Assembly: GCA_036971615.1 (NCBI GenBank)
Contig: JAYKKR010000019.1
Coordinates: forward strand, 124,001 to 188,000
Origin: Amyloporia xantha
Taxonomy: Eukaryota; Basidiomycota; Agaricomycetes; Polyporales; Adustoporiaceae
Reading direction: 5' to 3'
Length of the DNA: 64,000 nt
Position numbers and translations under genes: made by a program. The notes under the pieces are model-generated. The model made no database searches. It had not been told where the DNA came from and saw nothing but the letters and a program-made list of their open reading frames with translations. Of this stretch, positions 1 to 12,910 are shown piece by piece (the stretch's first letter is position 1; each line of letters starts with the position of its first letter).

Positions 1-2222
1 CAGAGTATGCCAGATACATCGAAGGTGGGAGGGATGTGGACATTCTCATAAATGATCCTGCTGTTACGGCTGTGCCTCGAGATCATAAATTGATACGTAC
101 TACACAACCTTTTTGCGCGTGGATTGTGTGTCACGTTGTAGTTTCCATATGACACTTCGCAATGTGCGATTACCTCAAATATTTGTCGAGTCATTGTCAC
201 CTAGGACGGTTTCAGGGTCGCTGTCCGACAGACATGCGTATATGCTGACCGACCCTAACGCCATATTTGATACACCGGGCCTTGTCGTGTCTAGACCAAT
301 ACGATGCGATGCCAAGGCCTCGGAATCTTGAATGATGCCTTATAGAAAGAAGACAAAGCGGTCAAGACAAAGCGGCACTATGCTTTCTCTGCCTGTGCGG
401 CCAGGTCAGTCTCGTCCTTTAGCTCCTCCTGCGAACTCGACGCCATAGACGACCTGCATGAAATGGTTGATATCAAGACACTACTGATCACCAATTGGAC
501 ACGTACTGGACCGTTGATACTGATGTCCTCCGCACCTGGAAGCTACCGAGTGGGCTTGAATCATCCACGACATCATTGGAATTTTCCAAATAGCCAGCAT
601 GGGGGCGTGCATTGAGCCTTCAACATATTAAGATCTAAGCCCAGTGACCTATCATTAAAGTCAAAGTACTCACATAGCTAGCGCTGTGTTGACGTTTACT
701 GGTCGAAAGTTGTTATGAGAGTAATAATATCAGGTTTGCGAAAATCTTACATGTCCCCACAAAGCAATAGACGCCATCAATCGCTTGAGTGCCGCTTGGC
801 TTGTACTATATGACGCATCATAGAACGTCCAACTCGAACAGTGACGACGATGAATGACTCACGGTAACAATCACGAGCAGTTGAATGAAACTGAACAAAT
901 AGATATCAGCCTTATATGACGAAGATAGTCTTGCTGAGTTAATCAGTACGTACAAAAGGAGTATCCCACGGCAGACAATATACGCAGTTATTCTCGACAG
1001 GATAGTCTCAGTTCTGATAAGGTATAACTTTAGATTCGGATGGGACGAAACCGATGCTTGACTGACTGCTTGTTACCGGTTCTAGCCCCATGGAGGACGA
1101 AGCAAAGTGACGCTGTGATGTAGAAGTCGACGGCGAGTGCAGAGTATCCTTCTATACGACCCCATACCTGCGGCGTATTTCAATTGAATACTTCATACAA
1201 CTAGACGAGAGAACGCACTTGAACATGTGTAATTGCTGATAGATCGTTGGGACTAGTAAATCTGCCGATGAGTGTATATCTAATCAGTGTTGCTCGCTTT
1301 AGCCTGGGACAGCAAGAAGGCCCACATAACGTATGCAGCAACTATGACGACGATTTCGTCAGTTAATAGCGTCCATAGCTCCTAAGCTATACGTACCACA
1401 ACCACACACTAATATCCGGTATCAGAAATATTTCATGAAAGTGAAACTTTAGTCGCACCAATGGACAGCAGAGAAATCGCAACCTGACATAGAAAGTAAG
1501 GCGATAGACTTCCTCACCAAACATCTTTACTCACACCGAAAGCTGTAAGCGGTTTACGAAACAACCTCTGTCGCGACACTGTCTCGCGACAGTCATATCC
1601 AGAGATCAATAAATCATATAAGTTGCGAGCGAAGACAGAGACATACAAGTCCAAATGTTGTGAATGTAAAGCCTGAGAAAGTTTTATCATGGATCGTCAA
1701 GTAGAAATTAAGACGGTGCGTACCCCTGGACAGCGAATGTTGTTGCCGCCTGTTGACAATTGTAAGCTCTCGGAATACCTCCCTGTGGAGCTTACTTACG
1801 GACAAAATGAAATGGACCTTGAAAGCATTTTACCAGATGAGACTCAGCGGTTTATAACAGGTTGGGAGACCTACCGTATAGGACCTGTACATAATCTCAT
1901 GTGATTACCATCCATACAGCACAGAATCTGAGATCTAATCACTCACGTTGGAAGCAGGAGCAAAGTCGAATCCACGGAATGGTTCTCTACAAACCAGTAC
2001 CACAGCAACTATCCCTCCACGTCAGCTGCATTCCGATGAAGACATAGAAAATGTTTGCCTGCGCATGAATGAGGTCCTTGGCTGTATCGAAGAGGCTAAG
2101 AAACAGCATAATATCAGGAATGGATATATGACTCAAAAACGGCAAACCCGACCCGAGGAGCACAACCTGTTAGATTTTAATGTTGGTGAATACCTCAACA
2201 CTGAACGGGAATAGCGACGAAC
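1..2222. other. Gene-poor stretch, no gene supported
   Basis: I find no recognisable protein domain, RNA gene or repeat in this stretch. Two open frames on the plus strand at about 1689-1904 and 1948-2214 are compositionally plausible but match no family I know, and no convincing splice pair joins them. The right edge abuts a DUF6534 exon on the opposite strand. Confidence 0.4.
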
Positions 2223-2433
2223 CAAAGCCTTGAGAAAGAGTGGATCCCGACCGAAATTGTGGAAGTAGAACATAGTTTGGGCAACGGTCCCTCCGTAAAA
2301 GCTTGTGCTCAATGTCAATTAACTGCTAATACGGATAAATGACTAAGAGGAGCGCCACACACATGAAACAGAGGAGTATCCCAACCCATGTCGACGTGAA
2401 GACAATACTTGGGTCAAGAATTGGCGCAGCCAT
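2223..2433 (-). pseudogene. 5' fragment of a DUF6534-type membrane protein gene
   Basis: Two consecutive exons of a DUF6534-like integral membrane protein remain on the minus strand. Exon 1 (2433-2363, 71 nt) starts at ATG, encodes MAAPILDP and a hydrophobic segment, and ends in phase 2. Exon 2 (2301-2223, 79 nt) encodes the family-like stretch FYGGTVAQTMFYF followed by a short basic loop. Both sizes match exons 1 and 2 of the copy at 14243, so the splice model is well supported. The intron acceptor is CACAAG. Downstream of exon 2 I cannot find the later transmembrane exons, so this is a truncated copy. DUF6534 proteins are multi-pass membrane proteins of unknown function, expanded in Agaricomycetes; that is family knowledge. 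Confidence 0.6.
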
Positions 2434-5400
2434 GGTGACACTGGCGCGACCACTGAACCTTGATATCGTTATGCAACTCTGACCATTTATACGCTGTAGC
2501 TCCAATGTTGGCTTGTCCCTGCACAATGCTGTCCGAGCGACTTTGCGAGATTCCGTGAGACGAGAAAGCACAAGACTTAGCGGGGTATGACAGGATACGG
2601 GTTCTCTCCTTGATCATCATCCCGGAATCGCCTTGGCCTGCGATCGTGTAACATTGTCGAGCAACGAAGGCGTCGTGAGTACGGAGGCCGTAATGCCGAT
2701 ACGCCGTGGTTCTTTTCTCCGGTTCTACGCTCCACATCCCGGATTGTCATCTCACTCCCATCGCCTAGTACAGAAGAGTGGCAAGGCAACATCGGGATAC
2801 ATGTGGCGCAGTGGAGGGAAATATACCGTATGACAGTGAGAGCGGTTTGGAGAAGTGACAGCTGTAAGTAACATCACTCAGTTGAAATGCCCGCACGCGC
2901 AACATTTAAAAGTCTGAGAAAGATGACTTCATCATTAAGATTGAAGGTAAGTCTTCCCTGAAACACGTACCCGCCAATGTCTGGTTGTTGCTCTGAAGAG
3001 ATCTCCAATGCAGGGGGCCGTCTGGTGAGAACATTCCCGTCACCCTTAGGCGTACCAAGTCGACGCAGTCATGCAGAATGCAGAGAATGACACACAAGAT
3101 AATTGTGCTTATCTGATAGCACACGAGGTTTCTCTCACTGTTGTTGTGTCTTATGTCATTCGGGGGCATCTTCGACCAAATGCTGATTGGTATCATAGAA
3201 CTTGGGAGAAAAACGACAAGATCGCATGGAGTGTGACTTCTCTTTTCTTGTGTTTATAATGGGAATAATCGAGGGAATAAACCTACCTGAAACGCATGTC
3301 CCTTAGCATATATCGCGGCCTGCGAAGAGGCGCAGCGTCTTGCAAGCCAGAGCGTGTACGCGTACGAGGATGCTCTGATCATCAAGAAGCGGTCAATTCG
3401 GGAAAAGGCCTCATCGAAGCCGAGGAAAAAATAGAAATGCGAAGGTATCACTTACTAAGCCCCGACGAGCGGCCTGCGACAGTCGCACACAGCATATTGA
3501 CCCGACAGGATGTTCGGTCAACACCCAGAGCTAGTAGGTGGTGAAAGACGCGAACAGGTGTATGAGAACATAGACGATGCACTTAGGACAAGGTGCATGA
3601 TCATAGGGTGATTCTGTGCTGGCATGTTGCTGCTTGCACCGCCGTCAGAAGACGAATTGACGACGTATATAAAGTTCTGATGCACGCGTTGCAATCCAAG
3701 CTTCTTAAGTGCAAGACGGAACGCCGAATCAAATGCGGAAACGCACTGCGGGAGAGCTACGGCTGAAGTACTCGTAGTAGAAGACAGTTAGACACGACGC
3801 GAAACATTGCCCCCAGAGTGACACAAGCAATATGCAAACATCTTTGTAACGCAATACGGTGAGATTGGTATATTTCTGGAGGCTCGTCTTCGCTGCGTAG
3901 GAAAACGTCGTGTAACATATCGAAAAACATAACTTGAGGAGAAAGGATCGAGGATCAGAGACAAACAGGCGCCCGTATAGCTCAGTTGCTCCTTGATCAG
4001 CTGCAGGCCTCAGGCCCTTTGGATCGTTCGCTCTCCTTGAATTCCACTCCGAATATCATCTTCAAAGTCGATAACCATTTTCCAGATTGCTTGTACTCTC
4101 GGGCTCAGGGATATGGATGTCAGCACTCCGCACTACTGCTTTGTCTCCACATGAATTGCTGTGTCGGAAGTTTCCTGCGTCAATTGCAATCTCGAAATAT
4201 TGCGATAACATTGAGTGACATTGTGACTCATTTTGAGCACGAATTTCCATTACAATTGCCTTATAAAGTCATCACGGTCATTACAATGGCATTGCAATGG
4301 CATTGCAACGGCGTCACAGTGATTGTGATGAATTGCAATCGAGCCGAAAACACTTAGACGTTGAGTGCCATTACAAACCATTGCAAACCGGTCTGGAAAT
4401 CTCCGACATGGCATTTCGCAGGCGTCACTGGATCTCGGATAGAACACCAAGAGCAGTCGGATATGTTAGGCGGGTATACTAACCATTCTTATATGGCATT
4501 TTCTCGGCAAGTACAGCAATTTTACTTTCGTCTTGTTTTGTGCGGTTTTCTGTGTCTGGCGTTAGATGGCCCCGGAATGCGCGTGTCCACTTTATCGCCA
4601 GAGACGGCTCAATGCTACCCATTAACTATTGATGGGTCTGCTTGTATACGTTCTCATCTCTTTTCATCTTCGTCTTACCTTCTGCTCGGTATGCCGAAGA
4701 TCCGAGAGAGTCGTCTTCAAATTTCTGCAGGTATACACCGAAGCCCTCAATCTATGAAGGTGCCTACTTCGCTGTCATGAAGGACCATCTTGGGTTTGAT
4801 TGGGTTAATTTGCACCTCAAATCTTCTCACAACCCGTGCGCATGCATTTATCACCTGCATCGCTCTTCCAAGTGAGCTGTCGGTCACCCGATCTTCTCTC
4901 TTTCGGACATTTCCTCTTTCCTTTTCGTTTGGACCGTTCTCAACGTACGCGTCTCTATGTGACTGCCCGCCTTTCTCTGCTACCGGCGTACCAACACACA
5001 TTGATCCATACATCATATCATGCGTACATATCTTTTTGAGCAAGCGTACGCCACTACAACGAGAAAGGAAAATCACCAAGTCGTCGGTGTTACATTCTCA
5101 GTTTCTCATGGTTAATTTCTTAATCATCAAGACCCGTATTGCCAAGGCCTCTATTACAGACCAATTGGTTCCGATCCTTGGTCTTACTCGTTTCCTTTCC
5201 TGCCTGAGAGTGACATTAAAGGGCGTACGTGAGAAGCATGTCATTCATCATCCCAGGATGTGTGCTTCCCGAGAAACATCCGACTGGTCCAACTAGCCTG
5301 ATCGTATCACAGATGAAGATGTCTTTGGTACAGTTGGAAGGTGTGTATCTCGGAATCGCGGAAGCTACGGAAACGATGTACGAGATGCTGATTATGTTAT

Positions 5401-6241
5401 TATGGTTCAAACTACAGCTATTAATTGTTTCTAAGTTCAGGTGTACTGTCTCAATTCGAGGAAGGAGTCTTACAGATGGCTGAGCACAGATATGTTCACG
5501 CGGAGGGCAAGATATATCGTTCTATTATCTCTTCCTACCTCGAATATCGTCGATATCTGGACCAGGTCAGTATTGTGGCTACTCCCATGTCGTGAGCTTC
5601 CTGTACCATGCTCATGAAAATGTCTTCATTCTTGTATCCTGTAAGGCCGCGTGATTGCCGGACGAAAAGTTTGATTTAGAATGCACGACCGCTTACTGAC
5701 TACCGTTTCCAAGCTTTGTACCCTCATTGATCTCATCCATGCAGGTGTCGGCACCATCTCGCCACTATCAATATCACAATCGCGTGTGAACTATTCGACT
5801 ACCATGCAGGTAGATGCAGATGCGATTCGGGCAGCTGGCGCTTACATGACACATACGTGGCGGCTTGATGTGACATCGAGCTGACATCCATCTACATATC
5901 GGATAAACTAATATCAGCTATTGCACTTCGCACAAGCGAGGAATTGCAGAACTAAGAAGGAATACAACGATTCGGGCTACTCTCCGGTCTGCGGTATATG
6001 GGCATGACCGTGATCATCACGGACTGGTTCGTCTATGTTGAACAGCGTCTGGAGCGATTCTCCAAGGTCAATCAAATCATGTCCATGTCCACTGTCAAAT
6101 GAATTCGAGGGACCCTCGGCTGTCTCATATGAGGTACGAACAAGAGGATTGTGTGTTCTGTCAAGTTCGATAGTGCCTCGGAAGGCTGTGCCAGCAGCAT
6201 AAATACAACCCACCACAGATCCCCGTATACATTCTTTCTTC
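2434..6241. other. Gene-poor stretch, nothing recognised
   Basis: No recognisable gene. Short open frames occur on both strands but none carries a known domain. At about 4200-4400 there is a small cluster of ATTGCAAT/ATTACAA words (see findings). A possible isolated exon at about 5440-5567 (plus, acceptor AG before it and GTCAGT after it) encodes an unrecognised peptide. Confidence 0.4.
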
Positions 6242-8194
6242 ATGGCTGGGCTGGACCTAAACAGTACTGAAGGCTGCACCTTCGTCGGTATACTGTTCTC
6301 TTTGATGTGAGTTATCGCTTTGCACCTCCTCAACGAGATTTATATTGAACCCTATTTAGTTTGTATGGTGGTACACTTGCACAGACTCTTTTCTACTTTT
6401 ACCATTATCCGAAGGATCATACACCATTTAAACTCTTGGTACGTCGAGTCTACCTAATTAGGTTGATTGTAACTCAGTATCATGCATACGATTGGCAGGT
6501 CGGAGGACTATGGTTCGCGTCCCGCAGCTCTCTTGTTAAGTCCGGAGTCTCATTCGTCTCTCATTTTGCGAGTAGGATACTGGATTCAGCAAAAGAGGCT
6601 ATCACCGTTCAGGCAGGTTCTTGTTTCGTTGTGATTTCTTTGATTGAAAGGAACCATCAATAGATTTTGTATTTTACTTCCGTGCAAGGGCACGGTAACA
6701 TCTTGTCGCTTTTACACCTCCCTATGTAGGTTTGATCAGCTTTCGGTATATTCCCGTGCGTTCTACTCACAAAGAACGTGCTGTTCAGAACGTATGGTGT
6801 GAGGTCGTGTCCTCCTTTCTATCTGTTATATGACTGACAGGCTCTTTCAGGCCGAGCATGCACTTGCTGTAAGCGCGGGTGGTGGAGAATTGTTCATCAT
6901 ACACTGACAACTCAACCAGGCGGGAACGGTTTTGGTTGTACAATGGTACGTTCGAGCGGCATATCGGAGTGGACACAGCTCATGCTCATCATCGATGTGC
7001 TGTAGCTTTTATATTCATAACATTTGGAGACGTAAGCCAATATCCTTATTGGAATCAATTTGCATATCTCTGATATGCACATCAGTTTTGACCAAGACAC
7101 GATTTCAATGGCTGTTAACTCTTACTGGAGTGAGATGTTCTAGTCATACTGTTTTGGCTTTTCAACTCAATCCGTTTCATAGCTCTTGTTCTCAACAATT
7201 TCATTTTGTGCGTTCCCCTCTCTCCCGCTGTTCAACTTAGACACTCACATTGTCCTTCTATCAGCGGCGAGCCTAGGTTAGTTCCAATCTGTTCACTTCG
7301 CACTGAATTCCGAGTCATTACGTGGTGTTAAAACTATTAGGCGTCGTTTATGAGGTGTGAGTGTTCTTGATGTCAACCCACCCCGCTCAAGGAGTGGCCT
7401 CCTTATATATGCTTCGTTGCCTGTAGCTATGGCAATCCGGATCTAGTGGCTGCTGAGGCCCGAGTACTTGTAAGTCAAATGCACCACAGGATCAAAACGT
7501 TTTAATCATTGCATGCCAGACTGCAGGACGAGTCCAAGCTTCCTTTGCGCTTGTGACAGATGTCTATATAGCGGTGTCGATGTGTCTCGTTCTGCAAAGC
7601 TCAAGGACCGGCTTTGGGCGGTATGTCCACTATCATCAGAACCCTTTTGTTCTGCCGACGTTCAGCTGTTATCAAGGACACAGCATGTTGTGGCAAAGCT
7701 TGTGACCTATGCAATACATCGTGGAGTCGTCCTGACGTAAGGACAGAGTTCCGCTTTTTGATTGAACAACTTCCTAACGCTCGAACAGAATCCTTCAGCT
7801 GCTGCAGGTTCTGACTGTAAGACTCAGGAATTGACCATCTCGATTACTCCCGCTGACCAGCCTGTTAGACTATAAGCACAATAACAGAAATTGATCAAAT
7901 TTTCTACTTTCCTATGAGCACAGGTCGTAGATTTCTGATGTTCCGAACGGCATTACTGATGACATGTTGCTTAAATAGTATATGTCAACTCAGTGCTGGC
8001 CGTGTAAGTGCCGGCATCCGCGTCTACACTGTATATTTTTTGAAACGTGTTTTCATAGGCTTAACGAGCGACAACATTTGAGAGCTGAACAGAACGGGGA
8101 TTTGGAATACGTTCTTCCGTCAAATAGCTTGACGGCCGGGCGCTCGACATCGAAACAGTGCGTGTTATTTCCTCGAGCTTCCGAGGAAGGATGA
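6242..8194 (+). pseudogene. DUF6534-type membrane protein, degenerate in the middle
   Basis: This is a multi-exon DUF6534-like membrane protein. Exon 1 (6242-6306) starts ATG, encodes MAGLDLNSTEG and a hydrophobic segment, and ends in phase 2 at GTGAGT. Exon 2 (6360-6438, 79 nt) encodes LYGGTLAQTLFYFYHYPKD, the family's characteristic loop. At the 3' end an exon coding YVNSVLAV is spliced (GTAAGT donor, TTCATAG acceptor at about 8058) to a terminal exon coding LNERQHLRAEQNGDLEY and a short tail, stopping at 8192-8194. The central transmembrane exons (about 6500-7900) are hard to follow: residues resembling a hydrophobic segment occur near 6930 but are followed by stops. I infer a decayed gene, although unrecognised introns cannot be excluded. 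The same exon-intron layout occurs in the copy at 14243. Confidence 0.5.
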
Positions 8195-8600
8195 TAAGTT
8201 ATCTACCTTTATCTGCCTTTGCAGGTCAAAGCATTTGCTGTCAGTGGAAGCGGAGATGGCCGTGCTAGATATTTGTTGAAGGGACTGTCCTGAGCTCTGG
8301 CATCCGTTGTCATACACGGCATTCGAGTCGATCAGATGCCACGTCCTATCTGACATCATTATCGTCGTATGCTTCGTCCATACGCCGTCCGTGTGACATC
8401 TTTAGGTGGCGACCGGTTGCATCATGTATTTGTTTCACGAGTCTTCAAGATTAATGACAATATTAGTGCAACGCTTGCACGAGAGATACCGTTCTCACAT
8501 GTGTCTCACCGCAAAATATACCAGAAGGGGTGGCCTTCATCACCGATGTGAAGCATTTATAGCCCATACTTGGATGTGTCCAGTCCTATGAGAATGGTGG
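7905..8600 (+). repeat. Diverged duplicate, copy A (DUF6534 3' end and downstream)
   Basis: This segment matches 12305-12910 in the same orientation, with substitutions and small indels. Shared words include GCTAGATATTTGTTGAAGGG, GGTGGCGACCGGTTGC and CAAGATTAATGACAATATTA. The pair flanks the FunK1 kinase gene. Copy A retains the readable C-terminal exon of the DUF6534 gene. Confidence 0.75.
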
Positions 8601-8981
8601 CATGATCTCGGTGTCATTCAAGCTGTGTATCGCTCCACGAAGCTCAAGAACCGAAGTCGGACGACATGTTCTCCATCGTCAAAATCCTTTCATTCAGAGG
8701 TAATTCACAGTTTTTGTTTGACACAGCAAAAGCACGTCGTTTCTATTCGCTAGGCTAAAATTTGAATGAGAAATGAGACAATATTATCAGTCATCCACCC
8801 TAACTATAACTTAAACTTTTAAATATGATCGCCCGAGTCGGACAACTAATGCTACGACGGATATAATGCCCCATAGCAGAGATAACGAAGATCGAGAACA
8901 AATAGAAACTGGAAAGCATTAGTACTACAGACACACAACGCAAATGTCCGGGGCCGAGTATCACGGCGACTTGAATGATGC

Positions 8982-11931
8982 CTAGTCTTCCACATTCTCG
9001 CCAAGACATGCCATGAATGTCTTGTAAGTCACAATGCTGTTCCTCCATGCCTTGAGACGTCGAATCTCATTTTGGATTGCTGGTCGTTGCCAGATTATGG
9101 CTGACTCTAATTGGACGCACTGATTGTTGATAGCCGTCCTGGCCGCCACCGCTTGGCAGAAGAGCGCACGGAGAGGTTGAACCCATTGCTTAACGATTCT
9201 CAAGTATTGAAGGTGAGTGCCGGTGTAAATCTTTCGATACATCGCGTGAACCTCCAAGAAGTCTCGTTTGCTATGTCCGATCTTGACCAAGCTGGGGTCC
9301 TCCCATTCAATAAGATGTCCGAGCTTGTTCTGAGTCGGATCGAACACTGCACAGAAATATGCAAGGACGAAGAAAAATGACTCCAAGTCGTGTCGATAAC
9401 GATGATGCAGAGGCGTTCCAGCCGAGAGAAGGTCGAGAGCCATGAATGGCCCCGTACCCGTGCGATATCGAGGTCGATCAGCAGGCGTTTCTTTGTTTTC
9501 TGATGCTTTCAAATTCGCTGGTTCCCCTGGTTCCTCTGGTTTCCCCTCCTGTTCTCCTCTCAGTTTGGCCGCTTCAGCTGCATCGGCCTCAGCGATCGGC
9601 GCGAACAGGTCATCCGCACTGTCGTCGTTGCTCACTGCTTCATCTTCAACGTCGTCCGCAAGCTCGCTTAGAACATCTCTTCTTGCTGCCAGGTCCCAAT
9701 CGCATAGAACGCCATATGTCCGGTCGTCTTTACGGTAGAACATGATATTGTTCACACTGATGTCGCGATGCAGGATCTGCGATGTCTCCCAGATCCAGTG
9801 ATGAGCTGTAGATTGAACATAAGCAATGCGAAAACCCATCACGGAGGGAGACTAGCACTGACCGCGAACGACATCAAGAAATATGCCTCTGAATTCCTCT
9901 ACGCTGGAAACTTGCTCCAGACGCTCATACCTTTGTAGAATGAGCGTTCGGAAGGTACGAGGTTCATGTACCTGGACACCCGTGTAGTATCTGGGGAGAT
10001 GGATATCGTGCATACTTAAGTCAAGAGAGCACTTGAGGTCAACGACATGCTTCAAAAAATCAGGTTTGTGTTCTTTCAGTTTCTGGCGAACAGCTGTAAT
10101 AAATCCCTGCTCCGTATCGCGCATAGCTGACGGCCATGCAATTTTGGCCACCAAATTGTTGTCCTCGATACACATTCGCGTAACGGTCTTCTCGGTTGCC
10201 TGGATAGGGACCACCGTCGTACCCCGTCCGATAGCACCAAATTCCGTATAGATTTCCGTGTCATCTGTTATTGCCAAGTCGAACTCCAGTTCCTCTTCGA
10301 TCTTTTTTCCATCAACGTCGTGTGCGAGCCCTGCAGCTAAAACCAGCTTGCAATCCTTGTATGTGTCAAAGGTTCGCGTGGAAGGCGGGAAGTGAATGAT
10401 TGGACATATACCCGCAGTATGGATATCTGCCGCGCCCATCGCAGCAACGGTAAGAAGCAGAAGCTCTGGTTCTTCGAGGATATCGAACGAGTCGGATACG
10501 ATGACACCCATTCTGTCGGCGTACCAAAGGAACATCTTGCACTCCGTGACGAAGAAGCCGGAGCCATAGGAACGCATACCGTGAGACAACATCTCATTGA
10601 TGTACTTCGCCGTCTGTACTTCATTGCGTGTCATTGGCCTGTCCAGTAACTCTGTGGTCGGTAGCCTCCAGTTCTCTGCTTTGTCCATCTCAATGTCCCG
10701 AACGGTCTCGTCCACCTCTTCAGAGCCGGGACTATCAACAGAGTTTCGACGCTCGACAGCCTTGCTTTTGAGAGAATTACGAGGCCTTTTGCGCGGACTG
10801 ACGGATTCTAGTGATATCCGCTTGCGTTTACGGCCGTGTATATTGCCCGTCGATACATCCTGCGTGTCGTATGAGCATCAGAACTTTCGACGTAGTGAAC
10901 CAGGTGACTCACTTCTTTCAGTTTCTGTAAAGGGATGATGACATCGCCTGCATGCACCCAAGGTGGCCCTCTGCCATTGTCTGGTTTCTTGACTTCGCCA
11001 AAGCTCATAAGCCATGACCAGTGTTGAGCGCCGCGATCTTCCACCGTACTGAATGCTAGATCAGGCTTCATTTGGCAATAATTGCTCTTCAGGTAGCCGC
11101 CACCCACTTGACAAAACTGAGCGTCTGTCGCAGCGTTTTTAATGAGTTCAGAACAGTCTGAAGCATCACGAGCGGTTCCACGTAGACCGTAGGTTGTGCG
11201 TGGTCTCAACTTCTGAAGTTGCTGATTGCTAGTGGGATCACTGAGACGTCGCCTGGTACCTGCAGGTGTTTTCGATGCCTTAGCCTTGGAAGACTTTATT
11301 GCATCAAATTCTGTATCTCCAAATAGTTGCTTCATAAGATGGCCTAGAATCTCCACCAGTGGTTCGTAAGATGATAGCTCCTCTGCTTGATAGTAGGCTG
11401 CAAACTCGTCGTGCGGAAGTGTATAGAACTCGGCCTCTGGATGCAGCTTGGTGGGAAAAGGCGTCGATCGAATATTCACCGGTTCAAAGTCCCAGACGAT
11501 ACGGACAAATTCCCGAACATCGAATCCACGGTGCATCTTATCAGCGAATTCGTCCCGTATATATTGACGAACGGCAGGATCGCGTATGCCTTCCTTTGTT
11601 CGTATGCAGTCAAGTGCGCTCGCTTTGTGTGGAGTCGGCTTCGGTCTAGGCAACACTACAACATATGTGAGCGATTTAAGACCACAATAACGACGTAATG
11701 ACATGTCGACTTACGAGCAGTATCACTGTGTACTGCACGCACAGGTGGCGGCGTCACGGCTCGATATTGATTTGGAACACCTATACCACGTATGGCATAC
11801 ATTCCTGGAGGAGGAAGAGGTCCTGCGTGATCTCTTGCCTCCTCGTCGTAGTTCTCGGAGTGGTCTGACATGATTTCGTCTTCACAGAAGCGGTGGTGGA
11901 TGATCCAATACGGAAGGTACGATCGCCCCAT
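8982..11931 (-). CDS. FunK1-type fungal protein kinase
   Basis: Protein kinase of the fungal-specific FunK1 family (Pkinase_fungal). Read as four exons on the minus strand: 11931-11715, 11655-10913, 10859-9863 and 9805-8982. The sum is 2781 nt, an exact multiple of three, giving 926 aa. All introns are 53-59 bp with GT donors and AG acceptors. The N-terminal half is the FunK1 lobe, containing a basic stretch KRKR..PRKRPR (about residues 340-360) that could be a nuclear localisation signal. The catalytic loop HRDIS-NNI lies at about 665-673, the metal-binding region appears as DWDLA (about 687-691) in place of DFG, and RTGTGPFMA follows, as is usual for this family. An acidic, E/A-rich insertion separates DWDLA from the activation region. 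Substrates of FunK1 kinases are unknown. An internal ATG 20 codons downstream (MSDHSEN) is an alternative start. The gene is flanked on both sides by copies of one diverged duplicate. Confidence 0.9.
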
Positions 11932-12304
11932 GTTTGCGTCTTATATAATATCCAGATGGGGCCCAAACAGTGTGGCCAACCAAGCGATGTGGGTGGAATG
12001 TGGCCTAAGTGTCGGGCGCGTGGAACAAAGAGAGGTTGTCAGTCACGTGATCGTGCCACACTCGCTTCTTCAGCTGCACTTCCGAAGTGCTGCAGCCTTG
12101 CAGGAGCCTTGAGCTTCAAGCTTCAAGGCTCTCCGGGCACATCACTATATGTCTTGCGGATTCATGACGAACGGTACTATTCTTAACTCTCTAAAGTGCC
12201 ATTCTATAGTTCTTCGAGTTGACTTTCTGACAATACTACCAGGCCCATCGGCGGTCCACGCGGGTTACTGCAAAGACAACAGTACTCGATCCGACTTTGT
12301 ACTT

Positions 12305-12910
12305 TCCTCTAAGCACAGGTTGTAATGGTCAGATTATTACAACGACAATACCGATGATACGCTGCTTCAATGGTATTGGTCTACTCGGTACCAGCCGTGT
12401 AAGTGCCAGTATATTTTTTGAAAAGCATCCTCGCAGGCTTCATGAGAGGCGATGTTCAATAGGGCGAAGGGAACGGGGATCGGGAATATGTGCTTCCGTC
12501 GAATAGCTTGACAGCAGAGCGCTCGACGTCGAAACAGTGGGTACTTTTCTTCACGAACATTCGAAGAAGGAGCATGATATCCACCATTATCTACCTTTGC
12601 AGGTCCAAGCATTTGTTTCAGCGCAAGCAGAGGTGCTCATGCTAGATATTTGTTGAAGGGACTGTTGAGTTCCGGTCTCCGTCATGATATGTAAGTAGGT
12701 GGCGACCGGTTGCGTCATTTCTTTAGTTCAGAGCTTATGAACGTTCAAGATTAATGACAATATTATTGCAAGCGTGGCGTGAGACACTGTTCCGATGGTG
12801 TATTCCACCAAAAACATACAAGAAGGGGCGGCCTTCGCCGCCGGTGCTGAAGCGTTCGTAGATCACAGTGCTTCGCGGTTGTGTCCAGCCCTACAGAGAA
12901 TGGCGGCCCG
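12305..12910 (+). pseudogene. DUF6534 3'-end fragment, diverged duplicate copy B
   Basis: Homologous to 7905-8600. The donor (CCGTGTAAGTGCC) and acceptor (CTCGCAG) around the last intron are preserved, but the terminal exon hits an early TAG and the conserved LNERxxLR motif has become LHERRCS. No upstream exons are recognisable, so this is a 3'-end fragment left by a segmental duplication. Confidence 0.6.

Noticed and set aside
1689..2214. Two plus-strand open frames of 71 and 88 codons
   Set aside because: They read like protein but share no recognised domain, and I found no convincing splice pair to join them.
3971..4060. tRNA-like GCGCCCGTATAGCTCAGTTG
   Set aside because: Resembles an A box, but there is no B box at the right distance and no pairing acceptor stem.
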